From the NCBI GenBank assembly GCA_036346255.1, contig CM070632.1:32266657-32330656 (forward strand): a DNA stretch of 64,000 nt, read 5' to 3'. This document shows, piece after piece, positions 12,090-22,029 of the stretch; position 1 is the first letter of the stretch, and each line of letters opens with the position of its first letter. This stretch comes from Ampelocalamus luodianensis. Its lineage: Eukaryota > Streptophyta > Magnoliopsida > Poales > Poaceae. The translations under genes were made by a program, and so were the position numbers. Below the pieces are notes generated by a model. The model had not been told where the DNA came from. It saw nothing but the letters and a program-made list of their open reading frames with translations, and made no database searches.

Positions 12090-12720
12090 TTACTCCATAT
12101 CGAAGTGGTCAATATTGCTGTAGCGATGGAGGAGGTCGAGCTCTGAGTACCGGGTGTCGAAGCCCAAGTTCTGTACGAACGCATGGCCTGATCCTCCCCA
12201 CCAACAACGAAGAATCTCCTAGAAACCGAGATTGTACAATAGGAAACCCTAAAAATCGCAGAAAAATCAAGGGTAGAAGTCAATCTTGGGAGCAGAAGAG
12301 CAAAGATCTCGCACCAAAACTCAGAAACCCTAGGCAAGAAGAGGAGAGGAGGACATGGAAGGGACCTGGCGGGTGACACGGATCTGGCGCACGATGAGCT
12401 CGTCCATGGTCATCTTCTTGCCGAAGGATCCGGCCAGGGAGAGACTCTTGGGCGGCGGTGGCGGCTGGGAGGAGCGCGCGTCGGGTGGGTTGGAGTGGTA
12501 GACGAAGGAGCCGTTGGGGAGATTCAGGGAGGTGAGCCGGGCAGCTAGGTCGGAGAGCAGCCGTGGCAGGGCGGCAATGGTGGCGGCGGGAGGATAGCTA
12601 GGGAAGAGGGAGGTAGGGAAGAGGAAGGTGCGGGAGCTGAAGGGGATGGGGAAGGGGGAAAGAAAACGGGTGGGTGGGGTGGTTACCGTATTTTCGTACG
12701 AGGTAGGAGGTGGAGCGGTT
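12090..12720 (-). pseudogene. Unidentified captured exon-like GC-rich block
   Basis: Just inside the Helitron 5' end. On the minus strand a Pro/Ser-rich frame (12375-12720) includes LPRLLSDLAARLTSLNLPNG and FGKKMTMDELIVRQIRVTR, followed by a possible donor (CAG/GTCCCT). A second stretch (about 12097-12200) can be read AFVQNLGFDTRYSELDLLHR, ending at a good donor GA/GTAAGG. It looks like the first exons of a plant gene. I do not recognise the protein. It could be the 5' end of the same ligase locus or a second captured gene. The frame runs into Helitron end sequence and then gypsy RT, a fusion without meaning. Confidence 0.45.
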
Positions 12721-12774
12721 CGCGTTCGAGCTTTTGCGAAGGGGTGTGGGACGATCGGGGTAAACTCCGAATTA

Positions 12775-12786
12775 TAGTAGTTAAGA
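12775..12786 (-). other. Helitron 5' terminus
   Basis: Minus strand begins TCTTAACTACTA, preceded by A. The TC start and following A/T-rich motif fit a plant Helitron 5' end. Confidence 0.93.
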
Positions 12787-13669
12787 TATCCTGTCAACCC
12801 CAGAAATCCTTTCAACTTGGTTACTGAATTTGGAACTGGCCAATTCAACACATCTACTATCTTTCTAGGATCCGTAGCCACTCCGACCCACTAATAACAT
12901 GTCCCAAGTACCCAATTTCAGTTAGAGCAAAACAACACTTACTCCTTTTTGCACTTAACTGATTCTGTCTCAATATTTGCAAGGCTTGCTGTAGATGATC
13001 TACATGGTCTGATAAGCTCTTGCTATACACCAAGATATCATCAAAGAACACAAGTATAAATTTCCTCAGTTGGTTCATGAGGGACTGAAATGTGGATCGA
13101 GCATAGGTTAAGCCAAAGGGCTTGACAGTATACTTGTAATGGCCTAAATGAGTCCTGAAAGCGGTCTTATGGATATCCTCTTCTACCATCCTGATTTGAT
13201 GGTACCACGACCTAAGGTCCAGCTTAGAGAATATGGTTGCCCCGTGTAACTCATCTAACAAATCCTCTATGATTGGCATGGGAAATTTGTTCTTGATTGT
13301 CATTGAATTGAGTTGTCTATAATCCACACACAACCTCCAAGAACCATCCTTTTTTCTAACCATTATAGCAGGAGATGAGTATGGACTCACACTAGCTCTA
13401 ATTTCTTCAAAATTCAATAGTTGTCTGATGATGCCTTCCAAAGCATCCTTCTGATGGTGTGGTGTTCGATAAGGTCTGATATTAGGAGGATCTACATTGC
13501 CCTTTAATGGTATAGCATGATCACAATCTCTTTTGGGTGGCAGCCCCTTGGGCTCCTTGAAGACATCAGCATATTGTTTTATCAGTTCTTGCACTTCCCT
13601 TGGTAATTCTTTGAGTTCTTGGTTCTCAGATTCTTGAATCCAATTGATTTGTGTCATACATCCCAACAC
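12787..13669 (-). pseudogene. gypsy reverse transcriptase (G1), 3' end removed by the Helitron
   Basis: Copies element RNA into DNA. The frame runs from the protease-RT linker (ELIKQYADVFKEPKGLPP) through RPYRTPHHQK, SSPAIMVRKKDGSWRLCVDYR, the palm motif FSKLDLRSWYHQIRM (usually LRSGYHQI, so Gly is replaced by Trp) and the active site LVFFDDILVYS, to YLGHVISG. A small shift occurs near 12880, after which VATDPRKI..VLNWPVP and LKGFLGLTGY follow in another frame. The active-site Asp pair is intact. It overlaps the protease frame by 16 bases because of a frameshift. Confidence 0.92.
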
Positions 13670-14171
13670 TTCTTTTTTAAGAGCTTTTCCAACTTGGTAG
13701 CACCCACTATGCAGTGTTTACCAGGGATAGTGTAATCCTTGAAAGTCACAGTTTGGCCTTCCTTGGATAATGACAATTCTCTAGTTTTAAGATTCAAACC
13801 GATTGGGCTGTGATCATATATCCAGTCTGCCCCGAGGATAGCATCGTAACTTCTGAGATTCAATAACTGGATTGAAGTTGTAAAAGAACATCCTTGCACA
13901 TTGTAAGAAACTTCTTTGGTTCTAGCCACTGTGCGCAATTCACCCCCTCCTGCCACTGATACTCTTTTTGTCGATTGGTACAGCAGTTTACACTCACTCC
14001 TGACAGCAAATTCATAATCCATGAAGGTACTGGTACTAACACTATCCACCAACATAACTGTTGATTTACCCCCCCAATTACAGTCCTCAACGAAAATGTT
14101 GCCGGTCCTGATGTTCCTCTCATAGCTTGATTGGATATCATCAGAAGTTGCTCATTTCCCTGCATCTCTTC
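13654..14171 (-). pseudogene. gypsy aspartic protease and gag C-terminus (G1)
   Basis: The frame 13654-14055 reads MLVDSVSTSTFMDYEFA, where the catalytic motif appears as LVDSVSTSTF instead of the usual VDSGSTHSF; later LRSYDAILGADWIYDHSPI is the conserved flap-to-C-terminal part. Upstream, in a shifted frame, a short gag-like tail (NEQLLMISNQAMRGT) leads to the break at 14171, where LTR B1 enters. The missing Gly in DSG would make the protease inactive. Confidence 0.85.
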
Positions 14172-14859
14172 TGTAACAGCCCCAGTTTTATGAACAGTAA
14201 TAAAATGTTTTATGAATAGTAATGAGGTACTGTTCATAACAGTAATGAGATGTTGTTCATAGCATCACTGTTCATTTTTACAAATTGGGCATTATGTTAC
14301 AAATTAAAACTTTCCTTTTCTAGCCAAAGTCCATAACCTATTTGAAGTCTCAAAGGAAATACAAGTCAGTGCTTGTATTATGACTGAGAAGCATTTTATT
14401 AAAGCCTAGATCAAATATCTTGACCAAAAATATTTTTTGTTGAATTTTTAGAAATTATTTTGCCTTGGAGAAAAATATTTGTCTTTAAATAAACCTATTC
14501 GGGTTAAGGTAATTATTTATGAATTTTAAAAGTGAAACAGTGATTTTCAAAATTTATTTGGGACATATATGATCCCAGAAGTATCCTTGCAAAATTTCAG
14601 AATTTTATAAATTTATTTACTATTTCTAAAGCCCTAGTCAAACTTTTGAAGATTTGAATTCAATTAGTCAAATCTCCCGGCCCAAACCTAACCACTGGGC
14701 ACTGTAGCAACCGAGCCAACTAGGTTTAGGTCCAAACCGGCCGCACCCGACATGTTCGCGCGTGCCCAAACTTCCAGCGAACGTGAGCTGTCGATTCCTT
14801 GATGAACGGCCGAGATTCGCAAAGCTACGTGGGCTATCCACGTGTTCCGTGCTATTTCC

Positions 14860-15640
14860 ACCGTTGGATCTTCATCCAACCGCATCCAGCTCTAGTTCTA
14901 AATCCTAACTCACCTCCAATTCGTGACCGTTGATTTCCTATCAAACGAGCCGGATTCATTGAGCTGTTCGGGCCATCCCGTAGAGCTCATTCGATCCTGG
15001 CCGTAGGATCTTGATCGTGCGGTGCTCACTTTTTGGGCTAGACCATTTTCTTATGGTAAAGGTCCAAATAAACGTGAGTCGTTAGATTCTCATTGACTGG
15101 ACCAGATCTAGTGGGCCGTTCGGGTTGCCCAAAGGAACCACTCAATTTCCATTGTTGGATCCCGAGTGAACGAACCAGATTAATGGGCCGTTCGGGCCAC
15201 CCAATCTCCACCGTCGATCTTAAATCCAACCGCGCCGCTCTTTTCATTTTTGAACTCAAGGGCGCGCATTTATTCCTGGCCGTTGGATCTCCATCCTACG
15301 GTACCCTTTTGACCGCGTGTGTTTAGGGTCCAATCCTCATAGGACCGTTGGATTTTGATCGTAGGGTCTATAAAGATGGGACCTTCGGGCCGCCGAAACC
15401 CCCATCCATCTTGACCGTTGAAAACAAATCTAACGGTGCCACATCATCCCATTTAAAGTGATGTGTATCTTTTTGAGATCGATCATTGTATTCAAATCCA
15501 ACGCTCCTCTTTGAATGTAACCTTCGGGCTTCCCTAAGACTCCATTAAATCTCAACCGTTCGTTTGAGATTGCACGGCCCATATTAAACGATATCGATTA
15601 GATTCTCTTAACGCCTATCTTCATCGCAGACGCCCATTTC
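14860..15640. repeat. Degenerate inverted-repeat array (CCGTTGGATC units) in LTR B1
   Basis: About eight units spaced roughly 65-70 bases. Each contains ACCGTTGGAT-like sequence followed after a few bases by its approximate reverse complement (for example CCGTTGGATCTTCATCCAAC, and ACCGTTGA...TCTAACGGT). The array lies upstream of the TATA box, so in U3. Confidence 0.7.
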
Positions 15641-15878
15641 TAATCGAACGGTCGATGTTCTTTTGAGTTTTAGGAGGCCTGCGTGACTGCGGCTGACAGC
15701 GGGGCCCGCATGTCAGTGAGTCGCCTCTCCTCCTCCTTGCCTTTATGCGCCACCGCCGACTTCGTTGCGGAGGGAGGCGTTGTGCCGTGATTTTGGCCAA
15801 TCTTTTCTTGCCACCTGGTACTCAATCGCCACCGCATCAGCTCTAGAAAATTCTCGATTGCTCCATTGGTTCAACCAC

Positions 15879-15886
15879 TATATAAA
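15879..15886 (+). promoter_or_regulatory. Putative LTR B TATA box
   Basis: TATATAAA in CACTATATAAACCCTAG, conserved as CTATATATAACCCTAG in copy B2 near 54170. This is a plausible retrotransposon core promoter about 1.7 kb inside the LTR. Confidence 0.6.
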
Positions 15887-17192
15887 CCCTAGTTTTTTGC
15901 TCACTGCCATTGTTGACCGGATAAGCTCTTCATCTTCCATTGCCGTTCCAGTGGAGTTTCTTGCTCTCACACCTTTCTTATCCATCCTAGATGCTTAATT
16001 CACCTTGTAATATGAGTTTATCGCCTTTTGTAGGTTAAAACTAGAGTTTATTTCTCTGTTGATCAAAGCCGATTAAGGAGCCCTCTGTTGTTTTTCCTAT
16101 TCTGGTAAGTTTAGACCTTAATCCTTGTCATCCTTAGCAACTTAAGGACCTCAGTAGCTCACATGAACCATTCATTTGTGCATGTGATGCTCAATCCATG
16201 TTTTTACCGAAATGTTACTTTTGTGGCTTTTCGTTCTTTCATGTCGTTTTCAAGCTCTAGGGTTTCTATTGTCATCTCTTCAGTTTAACTAGGTCTTAAC
16301 CTATCCCTAGTAGCATAAGCTAAAGTTATCCTTGATCTTTTTGCTGCTAAATCGAAAAAAAGTCCTAAACCCTTTTTCTTCTGTTTTGTCGGGTGAACCG
16401 ACAAAAATGGTAACTTACTATTTTTCTGTAATCTTGCTAATTAGGGTTAGCAAGATGTTGATTTAGGATGTTAACTTCCTTACAGATTAGGTTTAGCTCC
16501 AGCAAGAACCTTAGGTTTAAGTGTATTAGTGTTTAATCAAAGATCCTTAAACCTCTGTTTTGCTTGCTGCTGTCGGCTGAATCTATTCAGTGCACAGCAA
16601 GACCTTCAAATCTTAATTTTGTCAATTAGTGAGTAAGTGATAAGATAGTTCACTGTATTGATTATGAATACTCTTAGTCCAAACCAAATAAATTACTTGA
16701 TCCATGTTTAGATCACCAAAACACTCTGCTGTAATCTGCCTTGTTTTCAGTTTTCAAAAATCAGAAAGCTATAGTTCCAGATTGAATCTCAATTCTTGAT
16801 AATTAATGTTAACTGTTTCCAAATGGTAAATAGAGTTTAGTTTTACTCTCAGCTATAACTTTAACAAAAGTATTACTTTGTTCCTAACTTACTAAAGTAG
16901 CAAACTTTATTTTTGCAATCTGTTCTAAATTCAGTTTTTCTAAAATCTGAAACTATAATTTGAACCCCAACCCTAATTTTGATAATTAGTGGCTGTAAAG
17001 GTTAATATGGGTTATTATCTTTATTGGGGTAGATATAGCTTAAGCATGTTGTTAATCATGCATTACAATCTTGATCATGCATTCTTGTCCATACTTTGCC
17101 TTATGAATTTCTTATTCTTTGTTCTTGGATTTTTATATTTCTAGATTAATCTTGAATCTTGTGAAGTGGTTGCTTCATTTTGATGAACCATC

Positions 17193-18281
17193 ATCCATGA
17201 TTTAATAAATGTTCCTTGAATATTACCAATAATGTGGACACATGTTTAGAACATGGGGTTGGACCGACCCAACATGAGACATAGTAATTATTCTTATGGT
17301 TCTCTCTACACAATGTATGCGCCTTGTCCTTAGACCTCGAGATTGTCGTATGTACTTGAGATGTGAATCGACCTACTTAGGGCTATCAAGCGCTACTCCA
17401 AATGGCTGGTAGTTATAAAGGTAGCTTTCGGGTTTGTCATGAAGCATCTTTGCGAGGCATGGTCGGTCGAGATGGGATTTGCCCTCTCTACCGAGAGATA
17501 TCTCTGGGCCTCGAGTGATCGGATCCGTAAATGCATGGCCATGCTACTTAAGGTTAAGAGTTAACCTAGTAAGGGATTCCTGATCACGGGATCGAGAAAG
17601 AGTGGTCACTTGGAGCTCGATGAATATCGTGAGGCAAAGGGATTGGCATGTACATAACGTTGTGATGGTTCGTCCGATATGATCTTTACGTATGTTTAGG
17701 AGTTGGCACGTCTTGCTAGAGGCTACCAACTATTGACCAAGTATGTGTACTCGCGTCATGTCTAAACATATGTGAACCATAGGTCACACACTTAAGAAGT
17801 GAAGCCTAATTTGGATTGGATCTAAATTAGGCGGGCATTGAGTCCTAATGGGCCTCTATTCGTAGAAGCCCATTATAAGGACGTCTATAAAAGGAGGGCG
17901 GGGCGCGGCTGGTTGAGGTTGAGTTTTTCGTGACATCCTCAAACCCAGCGCCACCCTCCCACTCCCTAGTCGCCACGCGATCTAGTAGTCCGGCGTCGTC
18001 GCTTCCTCCCGTCGTGTGGACACCTTTGGGCGCCGCATGCGTGGCGTTGGGACGAACCGCAAGAAAGGAGCAGACGTGGGGCCGCGACGAGCACGAGGAA
18101 GTAGTACGACTACTCGCCCGACGTCTTGCATCAACTCTGTACGACTACACGCCTCGACGCGCTCCATCAACTTCGCTTTGCGCGCGTCTAGTGGTAAGAC
18201 CGTGATCTATAATCTGCGGTGATCTTGGTTTACGGGTAGAATTTTTTTAATTTGCGCTAGTGTAGCCTACCCGTTTCCTCT
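17193..18281 (+). repeat. Truncated, internally deleted copia 5' LTR
   Basis: Matches the 3' LTR from its TCCATGATTTAATAAATG onward. The first about 50 bases, including TGTTGG, are absent, and about 180 bp present in the 3' LTR (near 23677-23855) are missing after TTGAATATT. It ends just before the primer site. Confidence 0.85.
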
Positions 18282-18283
18282 GA

Positions 18284-18296
18284 TGGTATCAGGCGC
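18284..18296 (+). other. Primer-binding site (initiator Met tRNA type)
   Basis: TGGTATCAGGCGC resembles the common plant TGGTATCAGAGC site complementary to the 3' end of initiator tRNA-Met, with a small difference after CAG. It lies directly after the LTR. Confidence 0.75.
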
Positions 18297-18400
18297 GTTC
18301 TTTGTCATGTTATAGGTTGGGTGATTTGCATATGGCGATATGTAATCGGTATGATCGATGTGATCGATTATACGATTCGTAATGGATTGATCCGGTTTCG

Positions 18401-18680
18401 TGATCATGTCGCTAAGGTCGTGAAACAACATACCCTACCGGCCGGATTCGCCATCGGGGTAAGCGGTGACACGTAAAACCGATTGCGGAATGCGAAGATC
18501 AATATGATTGATCGAATCGGAACCTAGATTAATAATCGATGTACCGTGATCATGTTTGCTAAGGTCGTGAAACAACATACCCTACCCGTCGGATTCGCCA
18601 TCGGGGTGAAGCGGTGACACGTAAAACCGGTTGCGGCATGCGAAGATCGACAAATTGGTCGAATCGGAGCGATGAGTCGA
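18401..18680 (+). repeat. 146-bp tandem duplication in the copia leader
   Basis: Two copies starting TGATCATG at 18401 and 18547 share CATACCCTACC, GGATTCGCCATCGGGG and GGTGACACGTAAAACCG. The untranslated leader lies between primer site and gag. Confidence 0.85.
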
Positions 18681-19714
18681 TTTGTGGTAAATATGATTTG
18701 CGATCAAAATCCTATGTAAAAATTGCATAGATTGGATCTCTGTTTTTTACAATTCCGGACTCCGGAGATACATGAAGCGCGCCGCCTTCGAACCTGATGG
18801 GAAACCCCTCGACCCCTATCCGTGGATTGCGATTCTATGCATAAACTTGTTTTTGCAGGATGTATGTGACAGTATGGCCTAATGTGTATGTGATGCATGT
18901 TTGTAATATTTGCATGACTGCGTGTCGTGGATACGGCAACACGGTGGAGCCATTGTGTTGCCAAAGTATTGTATTAACGGCTGCGTGTTGACTTGTGATG
19001 ATTCCTAGTATCCATGTATTTTATTACTATTTGTTATGAGTAATAGCTTATGGTAGTACTGGAGGACACATCACTTGGAGGATGGCACACATGAACCATG
19101 GAGATGGAGATCATCATGGTGGGCAGATTCTATGGCGATGGAGATCACCATGAGAAAATGGGTCATCTTGAGTCACAAGCTATGGTGAATGTTATTCCTA
19201 TTGTTTTACTCCTATGGATGTTTGAATGGTAGAAGTATAGCGATCCTCACAAAATGTTAAGTTAAACATATGCCCTCCCAATTAAACTTTGCACCATCCC
19301 ATGTCTTGTAAATTGATGGTGGGTCTATAAAATTAGGGCACCATCAACTTTCCTTGACTAGATGGGTTTTGTATCGGATACTTACATGCATAAGGATTGG
19401 TGAACTTAACAAGGTTATCATAAAGGTTATGGGCCTTGGGGCATAAAGGTTGGGCGCGGGGCATAGAGATGTCACCCAACAACAAGAGTCATATAGAGAT
19501 ATGATTAGCAAGGTGTTGCTTACAAGTACCTTGTCTCCTAGTGGTGATGCAAAAGCTCACTAGTAGACTCGTTAATTGCGGATCTTGAATCGCTAAGAAT
19601 CAACGAGAGGGATGTTGATTTTAGTGGGAGTACATTCTATTAAATTTGTTTAATACGGTTTACTCTATCATGGTTTTATTTGTCTTAGTATTTTGCATTT
19701 CCTATTGTAGATCA

Positions 19715-20570
19715 ATGGCATCTAGCAACCACGCACACCCTTTTGCTTTGCGATCGATTCTTGAAAGAGAAATTAAATGGAACAAACTATTCGGATTGGT
19801 CCGTAACACGAGAATTGTTCTCGAGGCGGATAAAAGGAAAACGTTCGGACACCCCAATCCCGAAGAACTCGCAAATAATGCGTCTGCTGTCGTTAAAAAT
19901 GCCTACAAGAAAGCATGTGATGACTCTCTTGAGATTAGTTGTCTTATGCTTGCATGCATGGAACTGACCTTCAAAAGCGGTTTGAGGATCGGGAGCGTAT
20001 GATATGATCATAGCGCAGGACATGTTCGGACACGGGCCAGACCGAGCGGTTCAATGTCTCTAAGGCTTTTCGGAATGCAAGTTAACGAAGGTGCACCGTG
20101 AGGCCCACATGTGATCAAAATGGTTGGTTACAATGGACTTTGGATAAACTTGGTTTTCCAATTGGCCAAGAGTTGGCAATCGATTTCATTTAGCGTCTCT
20201 TCCACCTAGCTATGGGCATTTCATTTCAACTACCATATGCATGGGCGGATAAGGGCCTTAATGAGCTTTGTGGGATGCTCAAAACAGCAGAGAATGACAT
20301 TAAGAAGTGTGCGGGGCCTAGCCATGTGATGGTCATGCAGAGAACAAGTCTAGCTTCAAGAAAAGGGTAAGAAGCCATGGCCAAAGAATAAGGGTAAGGT
20401 TAAAGATATGATCTCAAGCCAACGCCTAAGCCTAATCTTTGGACACGAGTGAGACAGATGCTTCTATTGTAAAGAAATCGCCACTGGAAGAGAAATCGCA
20501 AGAAGTACATGGATTAGATGAATGCAAGAAGAAGGTCGAAGTAAGACTTCCACCCATGGTACACTTGTCA
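19715..20570 (+). pseudogene. copia gag, frameshifted
   Basis: Capsid protein of the element particle. The start ATG at 19715 opens MASSNHAHPF. Conserved gag pieces follow in alternating frames: LKEKLNGTNYSDW, then RNTRIVLEADKRK, then ISCLMLACM. A CCHC zinc knuckle is recognisable around 20455-20500 (CFYCKE, then H, W, K and R spaced as usual), but one base is lost inside it. The first break is after DW: TGGTCC where the family reading needs TGGGTCC. Stops follow in each frame. Confidence 0.85.
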
Positions 20571-20589
20571 TAAATGTTTTAGACATTTT

Positions 20590-21640
20590 TCTCATGATTC
20601 TCCTATTAACTCTTGGGTATTTGATACCGGATCGGTTGCTCACATTTGCAACTCGATGTGGGGGCTAATAAGAAGTAGAGGAGTCGCAAGAGGTGAAGTT
20701 GATTTTCGTCGGAATAAAGCAAGGGTTCTTTGCGTTGACCGTCGGCACCATGCAACTTCACTTCCTTCAAGATTTATTATGGAATTGAATAATTGTTATT
20801 ATGTTCCTAGTATGAGTCGAAACATTTTATCCCCTCATGTTTGATGAGAGATGGTTATTCATTTGCAAGTAAAGACAATGGTTGTTTGATCTCTAAAATG
20901 GAATGTTTATGGCTTTAGCCCATTGTGAATGGGTTATTTATTTTAAATCTTGATGATGCGCCTATCTTTAACATAAATGCTAAAAGACTTCGACCTAATG
21001 ATTTGAATCCCACCTACGTTTGGCATTGTCGTTTGGGTCACATAAGTGAAAAGCGCATGAAGAAGCTCCATGTCGATGGTCTTCTAACCGTTTGATTTTG
21101 AATCATACGAGACATGTGAAGCTTGTTTGCTTGGTAAGATGACCAAATCACCTTTCAAAGGTTCTTTTGAGAGGCGTCGGACTTGTTGGAAATCATACAT
21201 ACTGATGTATGTGGACCAATGAGCACGATCGCTAGAGGTGGATTTCATTACTTCATAACTTTCATCGATGATTTTAGTAGATATGGCTATGTCTACTTAA
21301 TGAAGCATAAGTCCAAACTTTTGAAAAGTTCAAAGAGTTCCGAATGAGGTTGAAAATCAACGTGCCAAGAAAATTAAGGCTCGCGATCCGATCGTGGTGG
21401 CGAGTATTTGAGTCATGAATTTAGCAATCATCTCAAGAGTTGCGAATTGTTCCACAGACTAACACCGCCTAACGCCTCAAAGAAACGGGGTATCCGGCGG
21501 CGTAATCGGACCTTGTTGGACATGGTTCTATCGATGATGAGCCATCAGATTTACCATTATCCTTTTGGGGTTACGCTCTAGAAACGGCAGCTTTCACACT
21601 TAATAGGTACCGTCTAAATCCGTAGTTAAGACACCATATG
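20590..21640 (+). pseudogene. copia protease, pre-integrase and integrase, frameshifted
   Basis: SWVFDTGSVAHICNS (about 20611) is the aspartic protease motif, DTGS kept. NCYYVPSMSRNIL follows. Next come the pre-integrase motif WHCRLGHISEKRMKKLH (about 21020) and CEACLLGKMTKSPF, then integrase pieces beginning at TDVCGPM and ITFIDDFSRYGYVYLMKHKS, which carry the first catalytic Asp. The later integrase, to about 21640, is much broken. Confidence 0.82.
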
Positions 21641-22029
21641 AGATATGGACTCGGAAGAGTCACGCTTGTCTTTTCTAAAGATTTGGGGATGTGAGGCGTT
21701 TGTCAGCGACTCTGATCGGACAAGCTCACACCCAAGTCGGATAAATGCATTTTCGTGGGATATCCGAAGGAAACCTTTGATATTACTTCTACAACCGACT
21801 AGAGGGCAAAGTGTTTGTCGCTCAAGTGGTGTTTTCCTAGAAAAGAGTTTCTCAATAGGAGACAAGTGGAAGAACAGTGCAGCTTGAAGAAGTTCAAGAT
21901 GAACCAATCGGGAAGACTCGGCGAATGATGCCCATGTGGCGTAACAAGTTGAGGAACCCATGGCAAAGGAAGCACCACCACCACGGGTCGGAAGGCTCCG
22001 CAATGCGCGAGATATATTATTGTTAGACA

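Larger units (their letters stand above)
1611..12786 (-). mobile_element. Non-autonomous Helitron with captured gene fragments
   Basis: On the minus strand it starts with TC (12786-12785, TCTTAACTACTATAATTC) and ends with CTAG (1614-1611), preceded by a palindrome CGTTGCAACG about 14 bases inside. The flanks are A at the 5' end and T at the 3' end with no target duplication, as expected for rolling-circle elements. Removing it restores an open gypsy frame (GGATA/TTATAGAAG, Gly-Tyr-Tyr-Arg-Arg). Length is 11,176 bp, of which 4,928 is a later LTR insertion with its duplicated target. No RepHel helicase is present, so mobility must have come from another copy. It carries a broken biotin-protein ligase gene in the same orientation. 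Confidence 0.95.
1..14171 (-). mobile_element. Ty3/gypsy retrotransposon G1, internal region, split by a Helitron
   Basis: Gag end, protease, RT, RNase H and integrase are recognisable in gypsy order (RNase H before integrase) reading right to left. The element lies in two pieces, 12787-14171 and 1-1610. They join exactly when the Helitron at 1611-12786 is removed: the RT ends ...GFLGLTGY on the right and resumes YRRFVRGYGK on the left, giving the usual GLTGYYRRFV stretch. The integrase style (GLPKSRGKE..VVVD.FTKYAHF) suits a plant chromovirus, perhaps Reina-like. No LTR of this copy is visible: the left end leaves the window and the right end is cut in gag by LTR B1 at 14172. Frames are broken, so it is inactive. 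Confidence 0.9.
14172..17192 (+). mobile_element. LTR of family B (copy B1), 3' end lost
   Basis: Starts TGTAACAGCCCC directly after gag of G1 and matches the start of copy B2 at 37506. The two run in parallel for about 1.75 kb, through a region of CCGTTGGATC-type repeats to a TATA box and the CTGCCATTGTTGACC leader. No LTR end or target duplication is seen, because a copia LTR takes over at about 17193. Whether this is a solo LTR or the 5' LTR of a longer element cannot be told here. Confidence 0.8.

Noticed and set aside
12330..12881. 183-codon frame joining RT sequence to a Pro-rich protein
   Set aside because: It reads across the Helitron 5' boundary at 12786; the fusion is a by-product of insertion.
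18284..18296. tRNA gene remnant
   Set aside because: Only the short primer-site match to the tRNA 3' end is present; no cloverleaf. I found no tRNA or rRNA gene in the window.
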